Assembly (NCBI RefSeq): GCF_004923315.1
Contig: NZ_CP039646.1
Span: 315,001-379,000, forward strand
DNA length: 64,000 nt
Reading direction: 5' to 3'
Source of the DNA: Azospirillum sp. TSA2s
GTDB lineage: Bacteria; Pseudomonadota; Alphaproteobacteria; Azospirillales; Azospirillaceae
The translations under genes were made by a program, and so were the position numbers. The notes beneath the pieces were generated by a model. It saw nothing but the letters and a program-made list of their open reading frames with translations, was not told the origin of the DNA and made no database searches. This document shows, one piece after another, positions 35,128 through 47,245 of this stretch (the stretch's first letter is position 1; each line of letters starts with the position of its first letter).

Positions 35128-35796
35128 TCAGACCAGCCGGTCGCGCCCCGATTCCTTGACCAGCAGCACCGCCTGGGTGCGGCTGCCGACGCCCAGCGCC
35201 TTCAGGACTCCGGTGACGTGGGTCTTCACGGTGGACAGGTTCAGGCCCAGCCGTTCGCCGATCTCCTGGTTGGACAGGCCCTGGGCCAGCAGATCCAGCA
35301 CCTCCAGCTGCCGACGGGTCAGCCCGTCGAAGATGGTTGGTGCCGCGCCGCGGGCGGTCGCCGCGGCAGGCGGAACCGGCGCTCCCGGCATGCCCAGGAC
35401 CGGCGGCACATAGGACCCGCCGGCCATCACCAGCCGCAGGATGTTCACCACCAGCACATCGTCGGTCGATTTCGGAATGAAGGCGCGGACGCCGCGCGAC
35501 AGCACCGCGCGCATTTCGTCCGGCGACTCGATCATCGAGAAGATGGCGACCGGAACCGGGGCCACGCGTTTGACCAGCGCCTCGACATCGTCCAGCCCGC
35601 CCAGTCCCGGCATGCGCAAATCCATCACGATCAGGTCGAACGGGGTCTCCCCGTCATGCATCGACGTGTCGAGGATGGCGTTCAACTGGCTGAAGCTGGT
35701 GGCGGCCACCACGGTGGCATGCTCGTCCAGTTCACCCACCAGATGGGTCAAGCCGCTGCGGACGATGGAATGATCGTCGGCGATCAGAACCTGCAT
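35128..35796 (-). CDS. NarL/LuxR-family response regulator
   Basis: A 222-residue two-component regulator. The receiver has VLIADDHS, the phospho-acceptor Asp in LIVMDLRMPGLGG and Lys in FIPKST. An Ala/Pro-rich linker (about 132-150) leads to a LuxR-type helix-turn-helix (LTRRQLEVLDLLAQGLSNQEIGERLGLNLSTVKTHVTGVLKALGV). Its stop is 4 bp from that of the PPC-like gene, with the two converging. No kinase gene is adjacent. Confidence 0.94.
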   Translation of the reverse strand: MQVLIADDHSIVRSGLTHLVGELDEHATVVAATSFSQLNAILDTSMHDGETPFDLIVMDLRMPGLGGLDDVEALVKRVAPVPVAIFSMIESPDEMRAVLSRGVRAFIPKSTDDVLVVNILRLVMAGGSYVPPVLGMPGAPVPPAAATARGAAPTIFDGLTRRQLEVLDLLAQGLSNQEIGERLGLNLSTVKTHVTGVLKALGVGSRTQAVLLVKESGRDRLV

Positions 35797-35951
35797 GTAA
35801 CGTCTCGGACCGAAGATGCCTGGGGTACCGCACCGTCATACGCTGACGCAACGGTCCGCGCTACCTCCTTCGCACGTCGGACAGCCGCAATCCCGGAAGG
35901 GTCACGGACGTTCGCCGGGGGAGAGGCGCGGGCCCCTCCCCCATTCCCCGG

Positions 35952-36995
35952 TCAGGAGATCTTGATCATGATCTGCGCACGGCGGTTCGACGGCTCGCGC
36001 ACGTTCGGACCGGTCGGAACCATCAGCTGGTTCTCGCCGACACCCTCGATGGTGATGATGTTGGCCGGCGTGCCGTGCCGGATCAGCGCCTGACGCACCG
36101 CCTCAGCCCGGCGCAGCGAGAGCTTCTGATTGTAGGACGGCGAGCCCGAGGTGTCGGTGTGGCCGATCACCTGGATGCGGACGGCGCGGGCGCGGCTGGC
36201 TCCCTCCGCCGCATCGGCGATGATCTTGTCGGAGTTCGGCGTGATCACCGACTTGTCCCAATCGAAGAACACCTGATACTCGCTCTGCGGCTGGGCCGCC
36301 ATCGGCGGCGCGGCCGGGGCCGGGGCGGCGACCGGCGTGGCCCGCTCCGGCCCGCCGAAGGTATAGCGCAGCCCGGCCAGGATGGTGTGGTTGCGGTACT
36401 CGCCCTTGGAGGTCACCGGACCCAACTCGAACTCCGGATCGACGGTGGCGAAATACCGGTAGTCCAGCGTCAGCGCCACATTGTCGTTGATCGCATAGGA
36501 CGCGCCGACGATGCCCTGATAGGCGAAGACCCAGTCGCGGTCGCTGGCGCCGTTCAGTGACTGCTTCACGCCGGCGATACCGGCACCGGCGCCGATATAG
36601 GGGGTGATCGGCAGGCCGATGTTGATGTCGTACAGCAGGTTGCCCATGAAGGCGACCGAGCTCATCTTGCCGCCCAGGCCGTTCAGGCCGGGGGTGGCGC
36701 TGCTGGTGCTGTCGACGCTGTTGCGCCACCGCCAGGCGGCCTCCAGTTCGGCGCGCAGCCCCATCGCGGTGGCGTAGCCGACCGACAGGTCGCCAATGCC
36801 GCCGATCTTGAATTCCTCCTTCAGACCCAGGCCCGGGGCCGGATAGCTGCTGAGGTCGGCATCCTCGGTCCAGTTCACGCCGGCCCCCGCGCCGACATAA
36901 AAGCCTTCCGTACCGGCAAAGGCGGCGGTCGGGACGGCCAGTGAAGGAACGGCGACGGCCAGTGCCGTGCCCAGCAAAATCCCACGCATCGTCAT
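35952..36995 (-). CDS. OmpA-family outer membrane protein (beta-barrel plus peptidoglycan-binding domain)
   Basis: A 347-residue secreted protein. The signal peptide ends at AAFA. Residues about 28-210 form an outer-membrane beta barrel (GFYVGAGAGVNWTEDADL at the first strand; RNHTILAGLRYTFGG at the last). A Pro/Ala-rich hinge (about 215-235) leads to the OmpA C-terminal domain with YQVFFDWDKSVITP, VIGHTDTSGS, NQKLSLRRAEAVRQAL and PSNRRAQI, which binds peptidoglycan. It would tether the outer membrane to the cell wall. Two near ATGs (36995, 36989) are possible; the first gives MTMRG. Confidence 0.95.
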   Translation of the reverse strand: MTMRGILLGTALAVAVPSLAVPTAAFAGTEGFYVGAGAGVNWTEDADLSSYPAPGLGLKEEFKIGGIGDLSVGYATAMGLRAELEAAWRWRNSVDSTSSATPGLNGLGGKMSSVAFMGNLLYDINIGLPITPYIGAGAGIAGVKQSLNGASDRDWVFAYQGIVGASYAINDNVALTLDYRYFATVDPEFELGPVTSKGEYRNHTILAGLRYTFGGPERATPVAAPAPAAPPMAAQPQSEYQVFFDWDKSVITPNSDKIIADAAEGASRARAVRIQVIGHTDTSGSPSYNQKLSLRRAEAVRQALIRHGTPANIITIEGVGENQLMVPTGPNVREPSNRRAQIMIKIS

Positions 36996-37208
36996 GTTCT
37001 TGTTCCCATCGTTGACGGCGTTGGCGGATCGGGACGTCCCGGCCTGCGGCGAAGTGCGTGACAGAACGGGCTCCGGCCCCGACAATGGAATTGGCTGGCA
37101 CGGCTTCCAATCCCGGCTTCGCAAGGCCATTTTTCCTGTTGCAGATTTGCCTCACCGGAACTAGGGGCATTTTCTCTTGTGATAACAACAGCTTGGACAG
37201 ACAGCGCA

Positions 37209-38291
37209 ATGGCTTCTACCCCGGACGGATCGGTCAATTACCCCCTCTGCACCACCCCCGAACCCGGCGGATGGCAGCAGGTGGTGCCCGGCGTGCTGTG
37301 GATCCGGCTGTCCCTTCCCTTCCAGCTCGACCACATCAATGTCTGGGCGCTCGACGGTGGGGCGGCCGGCTGGACGCTGGTCGACTGCGGTCTGGGCGAT
37401 CCGCGCAGCCGCGCGGTGTGGGAGGGTTTGCTGCGCGATCCGCTGGGCGGGCGTCCGGTGGAGCGGGTGGTGGCGACCCATTTCCATCCCGACCACATCG
37501 GCGCCGCTGCCTGGCTGGTGGAGCGGACCGGCGCCGGCTTCGCCACCTCGCTGACCGAGTGGCTGTTCGCCCGCACCCTGTCTGCCGGCCACGATGCCGC
37601 CGCCGATGCGGTGGTCGAGGGTTTCTACCGCCGCTGCGGGCTCGATGAGGAGGCGCTGGCATCCCTGCTCGCCCGCAAGGGGGCCTACAGCCGTGGGGTG
37701 CCGGCGGTCCCGGCGACGCTGACGCGCCTGCGGGCCGGCGACCGGCTGCCTGTGGGCGACCGTGATTGGACGGTGATCGGCGGCAGCGGCCACACGGCGG
37801 AGCCGGTCAGCCTGCACCGCCCGGCCGATGCGGCCGGTCCGGACCTGTTGATTTCCGGCGACCAGATCCTGCCGCGGATCAGCCCCAACATCAGCGTCTG
37901 GCCGTCGGAGCCGGACGCCGATCCGCTCGCCGACTATCTCGCCAGCCTGGAGGGGTGGAATGCCCTGCCGGCGGACACCCTGGTCCTGCCCTCGCACGGG
38001 CGCCCTTTCCACGGCCTGCATGGGCGCGCCGGGGAGCTGGCCCGGCACCATGCGGAGCGTCTGGCCGAGATCGAGTCGCTGTGTGTGGAACCGCAGACCG
38101 CCGCCACGGTGACGCGGGCGCTGTTCCCGCGTCCGCTCGACCCTCAGCAGATGCTCTTCGCCGTGGGCGAGGCGGTGGCGCACCTCAACCACCTGATCGG
38201 CAAGGGGCGGCTGGAGCGGCTGGCCGGACGGCATGACGGAATGCCGGCCGCCGACCTTTACCGTCGGCCGGATGTCACGGGTCCGGCCTGA
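37209..38291 (+). CDS. MBL-fold metallo-hydrolase
   Basis: A 360-residue metallo-beta-lactamase-fold enzyme. The metal-binding motif is THFHPDHIGAAAW, followed by a third His in GGSGHTAEPVS, the bridging Asp in LLISGDQILP and a final His in VLPSHGRPFHGLH. The C-terminal 80 residues are helical, as in the LACTB2-like group that ends in a winged helix. The substrate is unknown. The ATG at 37209 is used; a GTG ten codons upstream is possible, and neither has a strong ribosome-binding site. It is divergent from the OmpA-family gene. Confidence 0.92.
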   Translation: MASTPDGSVNYPLCTTPEPGGWQQVVPGVLWIRLSLPFQLDHINVWALDGGAAGWTLVDCGLGDPRSRAVWEGLLRDPLGGRPVERVVATHFHPDHIGAAAWLVERTGAGFATSLTEWLFARTLSAGHDAAADAVVEGFYRRCGLDEEALASLLARKGAYSRGVPAVPATLTRLRAGDRLPVGDRDWTVIGGSGHTAEPVSLHRPADAAGPDLLISGDQILPRISPNISVWPSEPDADPLADYLASLEGWNALPADTLVLPSHGRPFHGLHGRAGELARHHAERLAEIESLCVEPQTAATVTRALFPRPLDPQQMLFAVGEAVAHLNHLIGKGRLERLAGRHDGMPAADLYRRPDVTGPA

Positions 38292-38297
38292 CGGCGA

Positions 38298-38504
38298 TCA
38301 CTCGGTAACGATCTCGAACTCGTGGGGATCGAGCAGGGTCGCCACCGACAGGGTCTTCAGCGTCTTCGGGTCGTCGGTGCGTTTCATCTGTGCATGCTGG
38401 GTGCCCATGCCGTCCTTGCGGATGGCGATCACTTCCCAATAGCCACCGCTGGGGGACAGCTTGCGATAAATCTGTCCCTCAACCACCTCGCGCTTCCTGC
38501 GCAT
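38298..38504 (-). CDS. Small conserved-looking protein, unknown function
   Basis: A 68-residue protein, basic at the N-terminus (MRRKREVVEGQIYRKLSPSG) with alternating strand-like segments (GYWEVIAIRKD, TQHAQMKRTDD). It looks like a compact all-beta fold with no signal or membrane helix. GGAG 7 bases before the ATG strongly supports translation. It converges on the MBL hydrolase gene, 6 bp apart. No family recognised. Confidence 0.75.
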   Translation of the reverse strand: MRRKREVVEGQIYRKLSPSGGYWEVIAIRKDGMGTQHAQMKRTDDPKTLKTLSVATLLDPHEFEIVTE

Positions 38505-38732
38505 TTTCGTTCTCCAAAACCCGTCCCATACCGGCGGCCGTCACGGTCGCCGCGAAGGGCGCCATTGAAGCACAAAACCCCCCTGCCGTGGCGAGTGTCC
38601 GTTCGGTGACCCTTTGCCGATGCTGCATATGCACCGTCGCAGTGCCGCACGACGGTGGCACCCCCGATGACCCTTTGCCGCAGTGCGGTTTCCTGGTGGA
38701 ACAAAGTCTGCGGCTGTGGGTTCATATGCGTC

Positions 38733-39014
38733 ATGAACACCGATCTCGACGTGCTTGTCTTCGCGACCCGCCTGGTTGATGAACTGGGCGAGACCGCGAT
38801 TCGAATGAGCCGCGTTCGTCTTGTCGAACTCACGGCCGCCAATCACACCCGTGCCGCCGCCTTCTGGCGGGAGGTGATGCGCACCTCCGAACGGCTGCTC
38901 AGCGAGCAGTCGGGACGGCGTGTGGCGACCGGGCTCTCCTCCCCGGCCATCGCCGCGGCGCAACCGGCTGTGGCCCAGCATCACGTCGCGCATGTTCCCC
39001 GACCTATTCCCTGA
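38733..39014 (+). CDS. Small helical protein, unknown function
   Basis: A 93-residue protein with an acidic/hydrophobic N-terminal helix (NTDLDVLVFATRLVDELGE), a central helix and an Ala/His/Pro-rich tail. No clear ribosome-binding site precedes the ATG. The codon bias fits a real gene and no better frame exists, but evidence is moderate. Confidence 0.5.
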   Translation: MNTDLDVLVFATRLVDELGETAIRMSRVRLVELTAANHTRAAAFWREVMRTSERLLSEQSGRRVATGLSSPAIAAAQPAVAQHHVAHVPRPIP

Positions 39015-39090
39015 CCCGTTTTCGGCCAAGGCCGCGGTGCCGCCGCAGCCTTGTCGGGCGGGCAGCAGAACCTCCCATCGATCCTCATAG

Positions 39091-39122
39091 AAAAAGGGCC
39101 GGCACGGAGTGCCGACCCTTTT
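39091..39122 (-). terminator. Rho-independent terminator downstream of livJ
   Basis: AAAAGGG-c-CGGCAC and GTGCCG-a-CCCTTTT form a stem with one mismatch and a GGA loop; on the minus strand it is followed by TTTTTC-like bases. It lies 25 bp past the livJ stop and ends the liv cluster. Confidence 0.85.
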
Positions 39123-39146
39123 CCACGGAACGCTGATGCGTTTCGC

Positions 39147-40247
39147 TTACTTCACTTCGGCATACTGGCCGTTGTGCCACTTGTACCAGACATAGGCCGG
39201 GCTGGTGACGTCGCCCTTGGCATCGAAGGAGATCTTGCCGATGACGGTGTCGTAGTTGCCCTTGCGCATGACTTCGGCAACCTTGGCCGCGTCGGTCGAC
39301 TTCGCCTGCTTCACCGCGTCCGCCCAGATCTGAAGAGCGGCATAGGTGTACAGGGTGTAGCCTTCCGGCTCGTAACCGGCCTTGCGGAACGTCTCCACGA
39401 CGGCCTTGGCGGTCGGCTTCTCGCGCGGATCCGGACCGAAGGTCATCATGGTGTCCTCGCCGGCGTCGCCGGTGATGGCCCAATACTCGTTGGTCACCAG
39501 GGCGTCACCCGACACGATGGTGGCCTTGAGGCCCTGGTCCTTCATCTGGCGGGCGATCAGGCCGGCCTCGGTGTGATAGCCACCGATGTAGACGGCGTCG
39601 ATGTTCGCCTGCTTCAGCTTCGACACCAGAGCGGAATAGTCCTTCTCACCGGCCGTATAGGCTTCGTAGATGGCTTCCTTCTGGCCGCCGGCGTTCAGCG
39701 CCTTCTGCGTCTCGTCGGCCAGACCCTTACCATAGGCCGACTTGTCGTGCAGGATGGCGACGTTCTTGCCCTTGAACTTCTCCAGCAGATACTTGCCGGC
39801 GATGATGCCCTGCTGGTCGTCACGGCCGCAGACGCGGAAGACGTTCTTCAGGCCCTGCTCGGTCAGCTTCGGGTTGGTCGAAGCCGGGGAGATCTGCAGC
39901 ATGCCCTCCTCGGCGTAGACCTGGCTGGCCGGGATCGACGAGCCCGAGCAGAAGTGGCCGGCCACGAACTTCACACCGGCCTTGGCCAGCTGGTTGGCGA
40001 CGGCGACGGCCTGCTTCGGATCGCAGGCGTCGTCACCGACTTCCAGCTTCAGCTTCTGGCCCAGGACACCGCCGGCGGCATTGATGTCCGCGACGGCCTG
40101 CTCCATGCCCTTCTTCATCTGCTCGCCGAAGGTGGCGTACTGGCCGGTGATCGGGCCGGCGGTGGCCACCGCGATGTCGGCCTTGGCAGCCGTGGCGGAA
40201 AGCGCGGTCGCCGCGATCGCGGCGAGAAGGGACAGCTTGAATTTCAT
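39147..40247 (-). CDS. livJ: Branched-chain amino acid ABC transporter, periplasmic binding protein
   Basis: A 366-residue Leu/Ile/Val-type binding protein. The signal peptide ends at AAKA; the mature part begins DIAVATAGPITGQYATFGEQMKKG, typical of LivJ/LivK, with the ligand-site segments AGHFCSGSSIPASQVYAE, and SAYGKGLADET. Cys pairs (DDACD, GHFCSG) match the disulfide of E. coli LivJ. It is the last gene of the cluster, 170 bp after the DUF6867 gene, long enough for its own promoter, and it is followed by a terminator. It delivers ligand to LivHM. Confidence 0.96.
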   Translation of the reverse strand: MKFKLSLLAAIAATALSATAAKADIAVATAGPITGQYATFGEQMKKGMEQAVADINAAGGVLGQKLKLEVGDDACDPKQAVAVANQLAKAGVKFVAGHFCSGSSIPASQVYAEEGMLQISPASTNPKLTEQGLKNVFRVCGRDDQQGIIAGKYLLEKFKGKNVAILHDKSAYGKGLADETQKALNAGGQKEAIYEAYTAGEKDYSALVSKLKQANIDAVYIGGYHTEAGLIARQMKDQGLKATIVSGDALVTNEYWAITGDAGEDTMMTFGPDPREKPTAKAVVETFRKAGYEPEGYTLYTYAALQIWADAVKQAKSTDAAKVAEVMRKGNYDTVIGKISFDAKGDVTSPAYVWYKWHNGQYAEVK

Positions 40248-40417
40248 GGGTGTGCTTGCTCCCTGTTCTGTGTGGTCCCTGTTGCAACATACCCCCGGCC
40301 CTTACGGGCCTTGCCGCCGGGTCCCCTCCGGCGGGTTCCAGAATACCATACCCCAAGTGGTGCATAGTGCGACAGTTTCGCAGGCACCAACCAGCCGTAC
40401 GGTCTATTCCTATTGTC

Positions 40418-40777
40418 CTATTCTCCGGCACCCGCGCCTGTCCGCTCCCGCCAGCCGAAGGGACCGGCGCGCTCATAGAGCCACGGATACTGGTTGACCA
40501 TGCGCCTTGCGATGGCGATGCGATGCGCCGTCAGCGTGATGAGGCCGAGCACGACCGTGTGGACGATGAAGCCCCATGGCGACAGCAGCTCCTCGCCGAA
40601 CAGGCCCCAGGCCAGGAAGCGGTCGCCAACCCCCAGCAGCAGCGAGTAGGCCAGCACGCTTCCCACCGGCTTCCAGCCCTCCGCCAGCGTCTGGCCGGTC
40701 AGAATGCCGCAGCCGCCGAACACCAGAAGCGTCAGGAACACGAAGACCGGAACCGACGAACCCAGGATCGTCTCCAT
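40418..40777 (-). CDS. DUF6867-type small membrane protein in liv operon
   Basis: A 119-residue protein with three predicted membrane helices (VPVFVFLTLLVFGGCGILTG, VLAYSLLLGVGDRFLAWGLF, FIVHTVVLGLITLTAHRIAI) and a polar C-terminus (ARRMVNQYPWLYERAGPFGWRER) facing the cytoplasm. Proteins of this kind are found between livF and the binding-protein gene in many alphaproteobacterial liv clusters. Its start is 1 bp after livF, so it is in the operon. Role unknown; an accessory to the transporter is the natural guess. Confidence 0.88.
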   Translation of the reverse strand: METILGSSVPVFVFLTLLVFGGCGILTGQTLAEGWKPVGSVLAYSLLLGVGDRFLAWGLFGEELLSPWGFIVHTVVLGLITLTAHRIAIARRMVNQYPWLYERAGPFGWRERTGAGAGE

Positions 40778-40778
40778 C

Positions 40779-41489
<711 letters not shown>

Positions 41490-41492
41490 GGC

Positions 41493-42388
41493 TCAGGCCC
41501 CCTTCTGGGCAAGATTGAGGTCCGACGCGACCTCCGGCGGCAGCGCTTCGTCCTCGTCCTCGCCGAGGTAGGCGCGGATCACCGCCGGGTCGTTCTTCAC
41601 ATGCTCCGGATCGCCGTCGGAAATCTTCCGGCCATAGTCCAGCACCACCACATGGTCGGAAATGCGCATCACCACGCTCATGTCATGCTCGATCAGCAGA
41701 ACGCCGGTCCGGTGGCCCTGCGGGGTCTGCACATCACGGATGAAGGTCAGGATCTCGGCCAGCTCGCCCGACTCGCGCGGGTTCAGGCCGGCCGCCGGCT
41801 CGTCCAGGCAGAGCAGAACCGGCTCGGTGCACATGGCCCGCGCGATCTCCAGGCGGCGCTGGGCGCCATAGGGCAGGTTGCCGGCCTCCCAGTCGGCGAA
41901 CTCGGTCAGCCGCACCCGGTCCAGCCAGTATTTCGCCAGTTCCACCGCCTCATGCTCGGCCTTGCGGAAGCCCGGCAGGCCGAGCAGGCCGCCGATGGCG
42001 AAGCCCGACGCCCGCATCAGCTTGTTGTGCTGGGCGACGATCAGGTTCTCCAGAACGCTCATGCCGCTGAACAGCCGGATGTTCTGGAAGGTGCGTGCCA
42101 CCCCGGCCAACTGGGCGATGCGGTAGCCCGGCATCCGCTCCAGCAGGAACTCCTTGCCCTGCGGGTGGCGCAGCGTCAGCCGGCCCACCGTGGGGGTGTA
42201 GAAGCCGGTGACGCAGTTGAACAGCGTCGTCTTGCCGGCGCCGTTCGGGCCGATCAGCGCGGTGATCTCGCCCGCCCGCGCCTCGAAGGACACGTCGTTG
42301 TTCGCCACCAGGCCGCCGAAGCGCATGGTCAGGTGCTCGACGCTCAGCAAAGGCTTGTCGTTCATCGTGGTGTGGGGCATCACGGCGC

Positions 42389-42392
<4 letters not shown>
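41493..42392 (-). CDS. livG: Branched-chain amino acid ABC transporter ATPase LivG
   Basis: A 299-residue ATPase. Walker [20 protein letters not shown] is diagnostic for LivG, followed by [11 protein letters not shown], the signature [15 protein letters not shown] (a known variant of LSGGQ in this family), Walker [14 protein letters not shown] and H-loop [10 protein letters not shown]. The Glu/Asp-rich C-terminal tail (about 25 residues) is longer than in E. coli. The start ATG overlaps the livM stop by 4 bp (ATGA). Confidence 0.97.
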
Positions 42393-43888
<1,496 letters not shown>

Positions 43889-43893
43889 GGCGC

Positions 43894-44799
<906 letters not shown>

Positions 44800-45119
44800 G
44801 TCCTCATCCCACCTTCAGCGCGGCGCAAAGGCAGGGTGCGGCGGCACGGGCACACTCGGCACACCGGTCTCGCAACAGCAGCCCCCTGTCTGGTGCAGCC
44901 CGTCCAGTCACCAAACGGAATGCCGGTTCATCGGGAGTTCCGTCTACTGGTCTGACGGACCATGATTTTTCCTGTTCGGAGGATGCCCCTGCAATCCGGC
45001 CGGGCCGTCGGGCAGGCGCCCCTCCTGACCTTTTCGGTAGTACCAGCCTGACGGATTTTTGCAAGACAGATTTGTGCTGCCCGCATGCGTGATCCTCCGG
45101 GACAACCGGAGCCTGAAAT
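44800..45119. other. Intergenic region upstream of livH
   Basis: About 320 bp with no credible gene, expected to hold the liv promoter on the minus strand. No regulator site was identified with confidence. The region ends at the terminator of the neighbouring secreted-protein gene. Confidence 0.5.
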
Positions 45120-45159
45120 GAGAAACGCCCCGCCGGCGGTTGCCGGCAGGGCGTTTCTC
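45120..45159 (-). terminator. Rho-independent-type hairpin after the 258-residue secreted protein gene
   Basis: GAGAAACGCCCCGCCGGC and GCCGGCAGGGCGTTTCTC form a stem of 18 bp with one mismatch and a GGTT loop, 26 bp past the stop at 45186. On the minus strand no long T-run follows; the stem itself is T-rich near its end. Confidence 0.75.
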
Positions 45160-45185
45160 GCAACGAACCAGAGATCGTTGAAGCG

Positions 45186-45962
45186 TCAGCGCACGGCGAC
45201 CGACTGCTTGGCCGGGGCGGCGGCGACCTTCTGCTTCGGCTTGGCCGCAGCGGCGGCCTTGGCCGGCTTCGCCTTGGCCTTGGCGGTGACGACCTTCGCC
45301 GGGGCGGCCACCGGCGCCTGGGCGACGGCATAGTTGGTGTCCGGAGCGCTGACCGTCTTCACGTCACAGAGCGGACGGCTGGCCAGATGCATCAGGCCGG
45401 CGCCCTTCTCGTCGGTGGTCAGGGTGCGCAGGTCGTCGGGCGTCAGGTCCTTGGCGGCGACCGAACGATCGACGAAATTGGCGCAGTATTGCGGAATGCC
45501 GATGGTGGCGGCGCGGCGGCTGATCTCGTTCGCCAGCTCCGTCCGGAACATGTCGAACTGGCGCGTGGCGTTGCCGCCGCCCGACCGCTTGTAGAAGGCG
45601 ATCAGCGACGCTTCCGAGTTGGACAGCATGGCGCGGTTCTTGACCGAGAAGTCCTGGTAAAGGTCGAACGGCTTCTTGTCCGGCGTGACCGTGCGGCAGG
45701 TCAGGCCGACGATCATCATCTCCGTGTGCAGGCGCATCATCTGCTCGGCCGCATATTCGGAGCGGTTGTAGCAGGCGGGCGTGGCCGGGCCGCTCGACTT
45801 GGCCGGGCGCGCCTTCGCGGCAGCCGGCTTCGCAGCGGCCGCCTTCGCAGCCTCCTTGGCGGCGGCACTCGTGGGCGCGGGCAGGGCGAGCAGCGCGCCG
45901 AGGACGGCGGCGCCGGTCAGGGCTTTCAGGGACAGGCGGAGGGCGGCGCGCTGGCGACTCAT
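45186..45962 (-). CDS. Secreted protein with Ala/Lys-rich ends, unknown function
   Basis: A 258-residue protein. A signal peptide (LSLKALTGAAVLGALLALPAPTSA) is followed by an Ala/Lys/Pro-rich stretch to about residue 57, a central folded part of about 150 residues with four Cys (PACYNRSEY, GLTCRTVTP, PQYCANF, PLCDVK), then a second Ala/Lys/Pro-rich tail. The four cysteines could form two disulfides in the periplasm. The basic tails could bind DNA, cell wall or polyanions; this is inference. No family recognised. Confidence 0.82.
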   Translation of the reverse strand: MSRQRAALRLSLKALTGAAVLGALLALPAPTSAAAKEAAKAAAAKPAAAKARPAKSSGPATPACYNRSEYAAEQMMRLHTEMMIVGLTCRTVTPDKKPFDLYQDFSVKNRAMLSNSEASLIAFYKRSGGGNATRQFDMFRTELANEISRRAATIGIPQYCANFVDRSVAAKDLTPDDLRTLTTDEKGAGLMHLASRPLCDVKTVSAPDTNYAVAQAPVAAPAKVVTAKAKAKPAKAAAAAKPKQKVAAAPAKQSVAVR

Positions 45963-46239
45963 CAGGGGCTCCGGTGGCGCGGTACGATAGGACGGGTTCG
46001 GGCGGAGATGGGCGGCGCCCGACAGTCGGCGACCTTCTACCCGAACGCCCGGGCTGGTCAATGGGATTTGCCCGCCGCTCGCGTTTTGTCCCATCACCGC
46101 GGCGGAGAGGCAACGCAGGTCCGGGCGGCTCCAGGCGACAGGGTCATGCCCCTCCGGACAGGGGTGGCGCCCGCCGCTGGACGCGGCGGGTCCGGCGACG
46201 CTATGGATGGACGTAGGACAGTCGGACAGGTGACAGGGC

Positions 46240-47235
46240 ATGGCAGCCACCGGATCGCAATCGGTCGGAACGGGGTTCGGAACAGAAGAGTATGCGGGCG
46301 GGCACCGCATCGGCATCGACCTGGGCGGGACCAAGACCGAGGGCATCCTGCTCGACCGACAGGGAAACCAGTTGGCGCGCCATAGAGTTCCCACGCCGAA
46401 GGGAGATTACGACGGCACGGTCGCGACCATCCGCGATCTGGTCGCCCGCCTGGAAGGGGAGATCCCCGGCGGGCACAAGGCGACGGTCGGGCTTGGCATT
46501 CCGGGCGCCATCTCTCCGGCGACCGGGCTGGTCAAGAACGCCAACTCCACCTGGCTGATCGGGCGCGATTTCACCCGCGACCTGACCCAGGCGCTCGGCC
46601 GGCCGGTGCGGATCGAGAATGACGCCAATTGTCTGGCGGTTTCGGAGGCGACCGACGGCGCCGGGGCCGGCTGCGGCGTGGTGTTCGCGGCGATCCTCGG
46701 CACCGGCTGCGGCGCCGGCATCGTCGTGCATGGCCGGGTGCTGGGCGGACGCAACGCCATCGCCGGGGAATGGGGGCACAACCCGCTGCCCTGGCCGACC
46801 GATGCCGAGCGGCCGGGACCGGCCTGCTATTGCGGCAGGCAAGGCTGCCTGGAGACCTTCGTGTCCGGACCCGCTGTGGCGGCGGACCATCTCGCGGCGA
46901 CCGGCGAAAGGCTCGACGCCGCGACGATTCTCGCCCGCGCAGCCGATCCGTCCGCCGCCAACGACGGATGCAGGTCGACGGCGGACCGGCTGGTCGGCCG
47001 CCTCGCCCGTGGTCTGGCGGCGGTCGCCAACCTGCTGGACCCCGACGTCATCGTGCTGGGCGGCGGCCTGTCGAACGCCGAGCTGCTGTACGAGCGGCTG
47101 CCGGCGGCGATGCAGCCCTGGGCCTTCAGCGACCGTCTGGACACGCCGGTGCGCCGCGCCTGCCATGGCGATTCCAGTGGCGTGCGCGGCGCTGCATGGC
47201 TGTGGCGGCCCGGAGAGCTGCCGGACGGGACCTGA
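46240..47235 (+). CDS. ROK family sugar kinase
   Basis: A 331-residue cytoplasmic kinase. The ATP-binding DLGGTKTEGILLD lies near residue 27. The catalytic Asp is in the ENDANCLAVSEA segment, GTGCGAGIV forms the second phosphate loop, and the ROK zinc motif is EWGHNPLPW...CYCGRQGCLETF (one His and three Cys). The sequence resembles bacterial fructokinase/N-acetylglucosamine kinase forms (Mak/NagK), but the sugar cannot be fixed from sequence. The start ATG lies after ACAGGGC. It is divergent from the secreted protein gene across 277 bp. Confidence 0.94.
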   Translation: MAATGSQSVGTGFGTEEYAGGHRIGIDLGGTKTEGILLDRQGNQLARHRVPTPKGDYDGTVATIRDLVARLEGEIPGGHKATVGLGIPGAISPATGLVKNANSTWLIGRDFTRDLTQALGRPVRIENDANCLAVSEATDGAGAGCGVVFAAILGTGCGAGIVVHGRVLGGRNAIAGEWGHNPLPWPTDAERPGPACYCGRQGCLETFVSGPAVAADHLAATGERLDAATILARAADPSAANDGCRSTADRLVGRLARGLAAVANLLDPDVIVLGGGLSNAELLYERLPAAMQPWAFSDRLDTPVRRACHGDSSGVRGAAWLWRPGELPDGT

Positions 47236-47245
47236 CGGAAGGAGC

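Noticed and set aside
38698..38722. Possible EcfG-type general stress promoter (GGAAC-N17-GTT) before the 93-residue gene
   Set aside because: Spacing fits, but the conserved C before GTT is missing and the start would be almost at the ATG. Chance matches of this short motif are common.
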